Shown here one piece after another: positions 35,978 to 43,876 of a stretch of 64,000 bases of DNA; the first letter of the stretch is position 1, and every line of letters begins with the position of its first letter. This stretch comes from Cupriavidus necator (lineage in GTDB: Bacteria; Pseudomonadota; Gammaproteobacteria; Burkholderiales; Burkholderiaceae). The notes under the pieces were generated by a model, which was not told the origin of the DNA, searched no databases, and saw only the letters and a program-made list of their open reading frames with translations. The DNA is taken from positions 422,771 through 486,770 of the forward strand of contig CP074383.1 in NCBI GenBank assembly GCA_022041995.1, read 5' to 3'. The translations under genes were made by a program, and so were the position numbers.

Positions 35978-37596
35978 AAAGGACACTCCCGATCCGGGAT
36001 CGGATCGCAATCGGGTGTGGCGAGCTGATGGGCACGGTCGATCAGTCTGGTACGCAACGCAGGGGAATAGATGCCATTGACCCAGTCAAGTGCCGCCTCC
36101 GCGCCCAAGCTGGCAGCGTGCACCGACACCGAAGCAGGGAATGGCACGTACAAGCCCTCGCATCCATGCCCCGCCAAGATGGCAGGAAGAGGATCAAGGG
36201 TAGAGCGGAGTTCGCCTCTTCTGTTGCTATGCCAGAGACATCGATAGCACGCGCCAGATGCATTCGTCCTCAGAAGCGCACGGACAGCCGTTCCCGGCCC
36301 CTCGATCCAGACCGAAAGCATGGACGTCGGCGGCGGATAGTGGCCGCACAGCCAATGCCCGAGGGATTCTTCGCCGGTGGCGTCGATGAGCAGGTCCAGT
36401 GCTCCTAATTGGGCCTGCCTGACATCCACGGGGAGTGCACGAATCTCGGCGCCTGGCGCCAAGCGCTTGAGTTCCTTCGACATGGCCTCGGCTTTGTTCG
36501 ACAGCAGGTCCGGGAATCCCAGGCGATGACGCCCGATGTTTTGCGGGAAAAGGTAGTCGAAATCTACCAACGTGAGTTTTCCGCCGCATGTCCCCGCACC
36601 GGCCTTGATCAGCATGTCCGACAGATATCCACCGATCGTGCCACATCCCACGACGGCCAGGTTTTTACCTGCAAGCGTCTTTGACTTGGGCATGTTCCGC
36701 TGGGCAAGGTAGCGATCATCGATTCTGACCACTGAGATGGGCATCACCTTCAACCCATAGCTCGAATTCCTGCGATCTGCGAGCTTGCCCTTTTGGATCG
36801 GACGCTGGCGGTCATAGAGAACCACAAAGCCATATGTCATCAACGGAGATTCGATGACGATCAGAACGCCGTTGGCCTTTTTTCTTTCCCCTTCCTTGAT
36901 ACGCTCATGAATCTTGCGCCGGCACCGAGGGTCAAGGGTGCTTTGCCACGCCAAGATATCCCCCACTGTTTCAGGAGGCCAATGGCCGGTCAGAGGACGG
37001 GGGTGTGCACCCGTCTTTACCCGGTAAGTCAGCACCGTTCTATCGGTAACTTGGTAGCCGAGCGACTTCAGTTTCTGTGTTGTTCGATCTTCGTTGTCGG
37101 TGATGAACCACAATGGGCTCCCATTGGCCTGCGCGACTAAGCAGTTCTGTCGCCCCAAATTCTCGCCTTGCATGTCCACGAAGCAAAGCCAGCCGTGCCA
37201 GTAGGCGAAGAACTCTTCCGCGAGATCTTCGATCATCTCCCCCTTCAGAATTTGTCCGAACACAATGGCCGCGCGTTGCAGGCACGCCAGCGACTGCCCG
37301 ACAGGATCATAGATATCCAGAACGACCGTGCCCTTGGCGAGATAGCAAAGCCCGCCATCTGCGCCAAGATGAGGAACCGCTGCGGGCAGCTTAGGCGGGA
37401 TTTCCAGCAGCCGGACGCGAGGCAAGTCGAAGAACGTGGGGTCGAGCTGAACCTCGCACGGACAACCCTTGTCCGTACCGGATGGGGTTAAACACCCGTG
37501 CAACTTGAACCAGCCGGCATCCGTTTTGCCAACAAACTCGAAGCCTCGCTGCTTGAAGGCCTCAATAACGTTTGCGACCACTTCGGCGCTGCTCAT
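35965..37596 (-). CDS. cap2: CBASS Cap2, E1-E2 ubiquitin-like ligase
   Basis: A 543-residue fusion of an N-terminal E2-like domain and a C-terminal ThiF/E1-like adenylation domain. In type II CBASS this enzyme joins the CD-NTase C-terminus to cellular targets and primes it. The E2 part contains ADGGLCYLAKG with the likely catalytic Cys. The E1 part has the nucleotide loop VVGCGTIGGYLSD, then VDFDYLFPQNIGRHRLG and LLIDATGEESLG, and a C-terminal Cys-rich region (ASGACYRCLW) that may contain the E1 Cys. The start at 37596 overlaps the CD-NTase stop (ATGA), so the longer frame to 37731 is rejected. Confidence 0.92.
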   Translation of the reverse strand: MSSAEVVANVIEAFKQRGFEFVGKTDAGWFKLHGCLTPSGTDKGCPCEVQLDPTFFDLPRVRLLEIPPKLPAAVPHLGADGGLCYLAKGTVVLDIYDPVGQSLACLQRAAIVFGQILKGEMIEDLAEEFFAYWHGWLCFVDMQGENLGRQNCLVAQANGSPLWFITDNEDRTTQKLKSLGYQVTDRTVLTYRVKTGAHPRPLTGHWPPETVGDILAWQSTLDPRCRRKIHERIKEGERKKANGVLIVIESPLMTYGFVVLYDRQRPIQKGKLADRRNSSYGLKVMPISVVRIDDRYLAQRNMPKSKTLAGKNLAVVGCGTIGGYLSDMLIKAGAGTCGGKLTLVDFDYLFPQNIGRHRLGFPDLLSNKAEAMSKELKRLAPGAEIRALPVDVRQAQLGALDLLIDATGEESLGHWLCGHYPPPTSMLSVWIEGPGTAVRALLRTNASGACYRCLWHSNRRGELRSTLDPLPAILAGHGCEGLYVPFPASVSVHAASLGAEAALDWVNGIYSPALRTRLIDRAHQLATPDCDPIPDRECPLCNS

Positions 37597-38735
37597 CCAG
37601 CTTTCGTTCGCCCAACAAGCTCGCTCGGACCAGCCATGGCGGGTGCCGCGGCAATGGTGGCGGCGACGGATACCACCTTGACCCGATCCGGGTCGTTCGG
37701 AAAACGCGGGCCGAACTCGCCCTGCATCCAAATGCAGGCCTGTGAAGGGCTGCCGGCGTCGGTGGCTCCGCGAAGCACCTTTTCAAATTCTTCGAACGCT
37801 TTCGCCGCTTCTTCGACCCCCGCTTCGCCGAGCCGCTCCGTGAGCGACTCGGACTCTTCCACGGGGTTGTTCACCCCTGCACGCAACCGGGCCGGCAGTG
37901 CCGCGACGACATCCAGCAAGGCAAGGTCGTCGCGCCGATCGCGTTTTTCGAAGAGCGGGGCCGCGGCGGCCATCAGCAGGATCGAAGCAGGCCCGCCGCT
38001 GGACCACTTCCAATCGCGGAACGCCTTCAAGTAACGAACAACGCGGCGGAACTGCTCCCCCTTGGCCTCCACTTCGCCCAGGAACCACTCCTTCACAGGC
38101 CTGGGGTCAGAGGGCATCCAGTTGCATTCACGATGGGCCAGGAGCACCTCGTCAGCGGGCAGCGCCGTCCAAGCATCCCGCTCCGCCAAGTTCACCGCTT
38201 CCGTCAGTGAATCGTAGCCATATCGCTCCATCGAAGCCTTTGCGAGCATGACAAATTCTTCGTCGGGAATGGCGTACAGAGGAATATCAATGTGGGCATA
38301 CGCGGCAATGACGATGCGGATGCATGTCGGCTTGTCGGTGACAAGCTTCCATTTCTTTTCCTCGACCAGCGGCTTCAAGGCCTCTTCCGCAGCGGCAAAG
38401 AACACCGTTGCGGCAGTGCTGGGGCGCTTCGTCTGCGAGACGAAACTCAATGGCAAATAGCAGCCATCATCCACGTCCGCCTGCTGCGGACGTTGCGCCG
38501 GCGAGTTCAACGTCTTGTATGCCCACGAACCTTGCGTGAAGAAGCGCGGCTGCGGTACGCCCTCGGTGTAGCCGCTCGCCTTCAGCACGCGGGGGATGCC
38601 TGTGCGCAGACGGTCCCTGACATCAGTGCGTGCGCTGGCGATCCAGGCGCGTTGCTCAAACGTCAGATCCAGTTCGTCATGCATGCACGACTCGTCATCA
38701 GCAGTGGTAAAGAACAGCGGGCTTAGGTTCAGCAT
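37593..38735 (-). CDS. CBASS CD-NTase, DncV-like
   Basis: A 380-residue cGAS/DncV-like nucleotidyltransferase that makes a cyclic nucleotide alarm when phage infect. The G-S-x-n-D-x-D core reads TQGSWAYKTLN followed by QQADVDDGCYLPL. IVIAAYAHIDIPLYAIPDEE supplies the third acidic strand. This arrangement, including YKTLN and the DxDDG turn, is like DncV-type enzymes that make 3'3'-cGAMP; the exact product is not provable from sequence. The C-terminus ends VGRTKAG, compatible with the Cap2-conjugated terminal Gly or Ala of type II systems. The start overlaps the patatin stop (ATGCTGA). Confidence 0.92.
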   Translation of the reverse strand: MLNLSPLFFTTADDESCMHDELDLTFEQRAWIASARTDVRDRLRTGIPRVLKASGYTEGVPQPRFFTQGSWAYKTLNSPAQRPQQADVDDGCYLPLSFVSQTKRPSTAATVFFAAAEEALKPLVEEKKWKLVTDKPTCIRIVIAAYAHIDIPLYAIPDEEFVMLAKASMERYGYDSLTEAVNLAERDAWTALPADEVLLAHRECNWMPSDPRPVKEWFLGEVEAKGEQFRRVVRYLKAFRDWKWSSGGPASILLMAAAAPLFEKRDRRDDLALLDVVAALPARLRAGVNNPVEESESLTERLGEAGVEEAAKAFEEFEKVLRGATDAGSPSQACIWMQGEFGPRFPNDPDRVKVVSVAATIAAAPAMAGPSELVGRTKAG

Positions 38736-39730
38736 GCGGCCTCCGGAACATTCTTGTTGGGGCCGTGATAGAAAATGGGGGCGCTGGCCTGGTGCGCTCG
38801 AAACGGTAGAAAAAGAGGATCGCCGAGCGCTCGCTGCGCCGCGTGGTTGCCGCGATCCTTGAGCGTATTCGTGGCACCGATGGAAACCCGATCCAGCGCC
38901 TTCACGTCCTTGCTCTGATCAGGCGTCGCCTTGTCATCGATCTGGAAGTAGTTGCTCCCCAGCGTCTGCCGCAGCATGTAGTCCACCGACGACTCCTGGG
39001 CGGAAATCACCAGGTCGAAGAGTCCCCCGCGCCATTTGCCGAATCCGCGGTCAAGGCTCGCGCCGCCGCGAACGGTCGCACCGATCGTCATCGTGCCAAT
39101 GGAGAGCACCCGAACCAACGCATTCTGTTTCGGCGCCAGGAACGTATGGACTTCGTGCAACCCGAACAGGCCGGGGGCGTTGCCCACCAGCCCTCCATCC
39201 GCGAAGACACCGCGGGCGTTGCGTGCAAGGGGAAAGTAGACAGGCGCGGCGGCGGTCGCCAACGCAACATCGACGATCTTCATGCGGTAATCCAACTCAA
39301 AGGAAGGATGGTGAGGCGTCTTGAAGAACTGCCCGCGGCCCGTCGAGTAGTTGACTGCCGGCACGAGAACACGATGCTTCAGGTTGCCGATCGTGGTCCC
39401 TTGAAAGCGCTCGGTCAGCACCCCTCGCAATCCTGCTGAGTTGTGCTTTGCGGTCAGCCAGAATCCCAGAAGCCGTCTTGCAAGACTGCGGCACCCAAAA
39501 ATGCGGCTGCCTTCGTCTTCAAACAGTGCTTTGAGTTCGTTGGCCGGAATTTCCGCAGCCAGCCCCAAAGCCAGCATCCCTCCTGCCGATGTGCCGCAAA
39601 TCAGATCAAAGTGCGAAGCGATAGGACGGCCCAGCACGGTTTCGAGTTCGGCAAGAACCGTCGCCGTGTACAGGCCGCGATAACCGCCCCCTGACAGGGC
39701 GAGCACATGGTAGGTAGGGATGCCAGTCAT
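38729..39730 (-). CDS. capV: CBASS effector CapV, patatin-like phospholipase
   Basis: A 333-residue patatin-like lipase. The oxyanion loop GGGYRGLYTA, nucleophile motif GTSAGG and catalytic Asp motif DGGLVGNAPG are all present. CapV enzymes are switched on by cyclic GMP-AMP and destroy the cell membrane, killing the infected cell. It is directly upstream of the CD-NTase, overlapping it by seven bases, as in the Vibrio-type operon. A six-base gap separates it from the preceding DUF2188 gene. Confidence 0.93.
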   Translation of the reverse strand: MTGIPTYHVLALSGGGYRGLYTATVLAELETVLGRPIASHFDLICGTSAGGMLALGLAAEIPANELKALFEDEGSRIFGCRSLARRLLGFWLTAKHNSAGLRGVLTERFQGTTIGNLKHRVLVPAVNYSTGRGQFFKTPHHPSFELDYRMKIVDVALATAAAPVYFPLARNARGVFADGGLVGNAPGLFGLHEVHTFLAPKQNALVRVLSIGTMTIGATVRGGASLDRGFGKWRGGLFDLVISAQESSVDYMLRQTLGSNYFQIDDKATPDQSKDVKALDRVSIGATNTLKDRGNHAAQRALGDPLFLPFRAHQASAPIFYHGPNKNVPEAAC

Positions 39731-39736
39731 GGCACT

Positions 39737-39961
39737 TCAGCCCTTCGGCGGGAAGGAGTCGTTGCCGTGGCTGTCCTTGTCACGGATACGACCATCCGGA
39801 CGATGGATGACGAGTTCGGATTGCTGGTTGCGCGCGATGTCCCGCGCCGCGTCTATGGCCTGTTGCTGCGTGTCGTGCACGGAGGTTGCCCGCTGATTGC
39901 CGGCGCCCTTGACGGCCCAACCGTCCTGGTGAGGAACAACATGCTGATTCTTGCCTGTCAT
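39737..39961 (-). CDS. DUF2188 protein, first gene of the CBASS operon
   Basis: A 74-residue protein of the DUF2188 family (KNQHVVPHQDGWAVKGAGNQ, then a DTQQQAIDAARDIARNQQSE helix and ELVIHRPDGRIRDKDS). The family is small, widespread and of unknown function. A good ribosome binding site (aggagatccact) precedes the ATG. It ends six bases before capV, so it is very likely in the same transcript. A role in CBASS is not known. A second copy lies at 58680-58901. Confidence 0.82.
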   Translation of the reverse strand: MTGKNQHVVPHQDGWAVKGAGNQRATSVHDTQQQAIDAARDIARNQQSELVIHRPDGRIRDKDSHGNDSFPPKG

Positions 39962-40105
39962 AGTGGATCTCCTAGAGTTGAACCATCGGAACTCCGACCA
40001 CCCGGCCGGGTTGTCAATGACTGCCCGCTATAGGAAAATATGTTGCTCTTGCAGACAACGGGCGAGTCAGGCCAGATCAACCTGCTGGAAGCATGAAACC
40101 TACGG

Positions 40106-40127
40106 TTGTTGTCTGTCTGGACAACAA
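40106..40127. promoter_or_regulatory. Inverted repeat in the divergent CBASS/regulator promoter region
   Basis: ttgttgtc, six bases, gacaacaa, between the start of the CBASS operon (39961) and the start of the repressor-like gene (40241). A plausible operator for the helix-turn-helix protein. Inference. Confidence 0.55.
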
Positions 40128-40240
40128 TGTATCAGAGTTGGTGCCTAGCTGCAAATACCCGACGGGGCGCCATTGAACACAACTGATGCGGGGACGGGAG
40201 CCGCGTAGCAGTCTCTCCGCAACCGCAAGGAACAGAACGG

Positions 40241-40627
40241 ATGTCACAAACAGGCCTGGGCGTCGCCCTCAAGACGCTGCGCGAACGCAGAACCCTTTCG
40301 CTGCGCGAAATCGGTCAGCTCTCTTCGGTGGATCATGCTTATGTCCACCGCTTGGAGTCAGGCGAGAAGGCGAATCCATCGCCGGTTCTGGTCGAGAAGC
40401 TGTTACGGGTTCTCAAACCAGGAGAGAGAGATGCCGCTCTGGTAATGTGGCTTGCTGACCATACGGATACCGACCCGGGTCTCGTCGAGTTTGTGCTACA
40501 AGACCCCTCCATTAGCATTGACATCTTTTCGGCTGCGGCGGGAGTGAGGCATCGCGGAAATGCCAGACCTGATCCCGCGACGCTGATCGCCCGAATACAG
40601 AGGGCATTCGAGGACGAGGACGACTGA
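40241..40627 (+). CDS. XRE-family repressor, CapH-like
   Basis: A 128-residue protein with an N-terminal lambda-repressor-like helix-turn-helix (GVALKTLRERRTLSLREIGQ, then SSVDHAYVHRLESGEKANPS) and a C-terminal part that may dimerise. It is divergent from the CBASS operon and followed two bases later by a zinc metallopeptidase gene. In CBASS, CapH represses the operon and CapP cleaves CapH, so this pair fits that regulator system. The assignment rests on gene order and domain type. Confidence 0.75.
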   Translation: MSQTGLGVALKTLRERRTLSLREIGQLSSVDHAYVHRLESGEKANPSPVLVEKLLRVLKPGERDAALVMWLADHTDTDPGLVEFVLQDPSISIDIFSAAAGVRHRGNARPDPATLIARIQRAFEDEDD

Positions 40628-40629
40628 AC

Positions 40630-41498
40630 ATGGATGAGGCGGATGTCAGGCAGAAAGCACGAGTCTTTGTTGCGAAGGTCGATGTGTCGGGCATCCGGGT
40701 AGATCTGACGCCCTATGTGGTTGCGGCTAACGCCAAGGTCAAGAAGGATGAGCTTGGCGAGGGGGAATCCGGCTACACGATCACCAAGCCGAACGGGAAG
40801 CACGTCATCACAGTGAATTCCCTGGAGACGGAAGAACGCCAGCGCTTCACCATATGCCATGAGATAGCGCATATCGTGCTCGATCTGGAGTCTAGTCATG
40901 CAGAAGTGCCGTCCTGGTCCTATGCCAAGCGGCACCCCAACGAAATCGCTTGTGACACCTTCGCCGCCGAATTGCTGATGCCGTATCAGCAATGGCTGTC
41001 GCTAGTGCCAAAGGAGGAGCCATCGCTGGGCCTTATCCAGCACATGGCTGACTTGTTCGGCACATCGTTCCCTGCAGCGGCGTCAAGGTTTGCCACTCTC
41101 AGCGATATGCCGTGCGCATTCGTCACCATGGAGCGCGGTGCGGTGCGGTACGGAGCACGCTCCACTAGCTTGCGACAGGCTGGGCCTGGATATCTCCCAA
41201 ATCCGTCATCCCGGTCGGCTCCGTGGCTCACCGCCTCCGTTCTTCAGGCATCAGTGCCGCCGAAACGGATGAGGTTTCACAAGACATCTGGTTCGATAAC
41301 TGGGAAAAGGGACTCGACCTCTGGGAGCTTTCCAGGCACTACGCGCGCACCGACACCACTACGTCGCTGTTGTGGTTCGACAGCGACGATTTACCTGAGG
41401 TCGAAGTGAATCGCTTCGGTGCGCGCGTCGGGGACGATGGCGGCTTGGCTGAACTTACGGGGCAACTGCCGTGGCCAGGGCGGAGCAGGCGTCGTTAA
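40630..41498 (+). CDS. ImmA/IrrE metallopeptidase, CapP-like (frameshifted C-terminus)
   Basis: The zinc site HEIAH lies in RFTICHEIAHIVLDLE, with the third ligand Glu in DTFAAELLMPYQQW. A Cys immediately before HEIAH is notable because CapP enzymes are reported to be held inactive by a Cys bound to the zinc. The frame is good to RYGARSTSLRQA (about 41175) and then loses sense. Another frame continues with DEVSQDIWFDNWEKGLDLWE and ends at 41498, so one indel splits the C-terminal sensor part. The catalytic domain is intact. It would cleave the upstream repressor when the cell is damaged. Confidence 0.75.
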
Positions 41499-41715
41499 CG
41501 AAACCTGACAGTCCCATGTCGAACGCCTGCTATGGGCTGCGCGTGGACGGCTCGCTCAGCCCGATCAACAAGCGGCAAGTGATATCAAGTTCCTTTTGCA
41601 GCAACTCGGCATCCGATCGCACTGTCCGATAGTTCGCCGCCGGAAGGGTTGCGGATTGGCCGAAAATTTCACAATGCAAAATTCCGGAATTTTCGGCGGT
41701 TCCGGCGTACTCCCC

Positions 41716-41753
41716 CTTACCGGGCAATATTCTCCGTTTTCTGAAGCCGTCCC
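41716..41753 (-). repeat. Tn3-type inverted repeat, right
   Basis: Reads GGGACGGCTTCAGAAAACGG and ends GTAAG on the minus strand, the partner of 26295-26332. It is very close to the classical Tn3-family end consensus. The 217 bp before it (41499-41715) show no gene but hold an AT-rich palindrome (aaaattccggaatttt). Confidence 0.92.
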
Positions 41754-42115
41754 AGGCACAGTCGTTTGGCAACTTCGCCAAAAAGGCTCTTTCCGACCTT
41801 ACGTACAACCGAGCGGTGGTTGTTGAAGGAGCCAAGCACGATCGGTATGGACGGCTCGTAGGCAAGGTGCTTGTGAACGGCCGGGATGTGAACATTGAGA
41901 TGGTGCGTCGGGGATTGGCGTGGCACTACACGAAATACAAACGCGAGCAGTCGCCAGATGACCGCGTTCAGTACGAGAAGGCGGAAGAGGCGGCTCGCCT
42001 GCAGCGAATAGGGCTGTGGCTCGACCCGCACCCTATCGCCCCCTGGGATTTCAGGAGGCGATCGCGAGGCAACACCGTTGCCGCACAACGACAATCCGCT
42101 TTGAACCGACGCTGA
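41754..42115 (+). pseudogene. Thermonuclease (SNase) gene, 3' part
   Basis: The first five bases are the AGGCA duplication. From 41759 the frame reads QSFGNFAKKALSDLTYNRAV, then EGAKHDRYGRLVGKVLVNGR, which contains the conserved catalytic Glu and Arg region of SNase, and NIEMVRRGLAWHYTKY. It ends with the expected LGLWLDP-like motif (RIGLWLDPHPIAPWDF). It joins to 26115-26294. Without the transposon the enzyme would be full length. Confidence 0.92.
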
Positions 42116-42615
42116 ATGGGCTTGAAGCGGGCTTCATCGGTACGCCATGTGGCAATTTTTTGAGGTGATCGGGGGCAATCGGATTCGCCGTGGAGTCCCA
42201 CCGAAGAGGGGTATAGGGAGAGCCGAGGCAACCCCCTGGTTGCATGCCTCCAAAACACTGAGCTAGTGGGTGTGCCCCTGGCATGTTGCCGTCATCGGCG
42301 GTCGGCCGCCTGACTACACCTCCTGCGACGTCCTCACGCGTGGCAACGGCGTGTTTCATTCTTCGTGAAGAGGATGCCATTGCCGCCGACATGCCGACCT
42401 CGCGAAGCGCAAGCTACAACGCCTAGGCGGTAGGGGGAGAACGGTCGTGATACCGTCGTGTCGCTTGCCACTCGAATCGGTGCGACTATCCGTTCCGGCG
42501 CCGGCTGATTTCAGCCGGTCGAGGCCATCGCAATAGCCCTGCGTTTCGCATAGAATTTCGGGTCAGTCGCCGCAGTACCTTTCTGCGGTCGCCATCACCT
42601 CGTGGAGGCAGCAAC
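42116..42615. other. Stretch without a recognised gene
   Basis: About 500 bp between the SNase 3' end and the YhaO gene. Short frames on the minus strand have no family resemblance. The segment just before 42616 carries cgtggaggcagc, the likely ribosome binding site of the next gene. Confidence 0.5.
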
Positions 42616-43872
42616 ATGCGATTCATTCACGCAGCGGACATTCATCTGGACAGCCCACTTCACGGATTGAGCGCGTATCCGGACGCCCCTGCTGACATGT
42701 TGCGCAATGCCACTCGCGATGCCTTCACGGCGTTGGTGACCGCCGCTATCGACGAAGAAGCCGACTTCATGGTGATTGCCGGCGACCTCTATGACGGTAC
42801 CTGGCGTGACCACAACACCGGAATTTTCTTCTGCAAGGAGATGGGACGCCTGCGCCGGGCCGGAATCCCCGTATACGTGTTGTTTGGTAATCATGACGCC
42901 GAAAGCGAAATGACCAAGCAGCTCCAACTGCCGGATAACGTCCACACGTTCTCGACGCGAAAAGCCGAGACATTCCGCATCGATGAGCTCAAGGTCGCCC
43001 TGCATGGACATAGCTTCAAGGAGAAGGAAGTCACATCCAACTTGGTGACTGCCTATCCAGCACCGGTCCCTGGTTTCTTCAATATTGGCGTGCTACACAC
43101 CGCCCTGGAAGGGAACACTGTTCACGCCAATTATGCCCCATGTTCGAGGGTCGAGCTTCATGCGAAGGGTTATCAATATTGGGCCCTCGGTCACGTTCAC
43201 GAATACGCTATCTGGCGGGAAGCCTCAACCATCGTATTCCCCGGAAATCTGCAGGGTCGCAACATCCGAGAGACCGGCAGACGCGGTGCGGTCACGGTTA
43301 CCGTTGACGATTCCGGCGACGTTTCTGTTGAGCGGCTACTCATTGATGTCCTGCGTTGGGAGCCTGTGACGGTAGACGCTTCCGAATGCTCGACACTCAA
43401 CGAAGTTGCACGGGAAGTCGGCCGCCGGCTGGAAGCTCTGGTTGAGTCTGGCTCCGCATCCGTTCCCCACGCTGTTCGAGTCACCATAACCGGTGCATCG
43501 AAAGCGCATGGTGAACTGTTCGGACTCGAGGCTCAACTCCGCTCCGAGGTACTGGCCCAGATTGCAGTCATCAGTCACGACCGGCTATGGCTTGAGAAAG
43601 TAAAGGTCGAAACCGCGTCGATTGGCAGCGCGGAAGACTTGAAAGGCCGAGCAGACGCGATTGCTGACCTTCACGGCCTTTTGGTGGAAGCCGAATCTGA
43701 CCCCGAATTCCTCAAGATCCTCAAAGAGAGGCTAGTCCCCTTGGTGACACAATCACCGCATGAACTGCTGGAGCTAGTACCGGCGCTTTCCCAAGTGCGC
43801 AATGACGAATTGTCCCACCTGGTCCGCGACGTGCGCTCGGGCTTGGTCGCGCAGTTGACAAAGGCGGAGTGA
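42616..43872 (+). CDS. YhaO-like metallophosphoesterase (Mre11/SbcD family)
   Basis: A 418-residue calcineurin-like nuclease. The metal-binding motifs are all present: FIHAADIHLDSPL (D-x-H), VIAGDLYDG (GD-x-x-D), LFGNHDAES (GNHD) and YWALGHVHEYAI (GH-x-H). Mre11-like proteins trim DNA ends together with a Rad50-like ATPase, here the next gene, whose start is four bases beyond the stop. The C-terminal ~150 residues are the partner-binding region of the YhaO type. The gene appears intact, but its partner is interrupted. Confidence 0.88.
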   Translation: MRFIHAADIHLDSPLHGLSAYPDAPADMLRNATRDAFTALVTAAIDEEADFMVIAGDLYDGTWRDHNTGIFFCKEMGRLRRAGIPVYVLFGNHDAESEMTKQLQLPDNVHTFSTRKAETFRIDELKVALHGHSFKEKEVTSNLVTAYPAPVPGFFNIGVLHTALEGNTVHANYAPCSRVELHAKGYQYWALGHVHEYAIWREASTIVFPGNLQGRNIRETGRRGAVTVTVDDSGDVSVERLLIDVLRWEPVTVDASECSTLNEVAREVGRRLEALVESGSASVPHAVRVTITGASKAHGELFGLEAQLRSEVLAQIAVISHDRLWLEKVKVETASIGSAEDLKGRADAIADLHGLLVEAESDPEFLKILKERLVPLVTQSPHELLELVPALSQVRNDELSHLVRDVRSGLVAQLTKAE

Positions 43873-43876
43873 TGTT

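Larger units (their letters stand above)
26295..41753. mobile_element. Tn3-family transposon carrying CBASS (15,459 bp)
   Basis: Bounded by 38-bp inverted repeats of Tn3 type (26295-26332 and 41716-41753) and flanked by a perfect AGGCA duplication, inside an SNase gene that is restored exactly when the element is removed. It contains a MbcA-like/RES toxin-antitoxin pair, a small membrane protein, an integrase remnant, tnpA, an inserted IS1595-family element, a 566-residue tyrosine recombinase, a five-gene CBASS operon and a CapH/CapP-like regulator pair. The 138-bp direct repeat near the left end shows that the left 3 kb was added to an earlier end of the transposon. Confidence 0.95.

Noticed and set aside
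41530..41895. Minus-strand frame across the right end of the transposon
   Set aside because: It crosses the inverted repeat and the SNase 3' part, which is coding on the other strand; no resolvase motif was seen.
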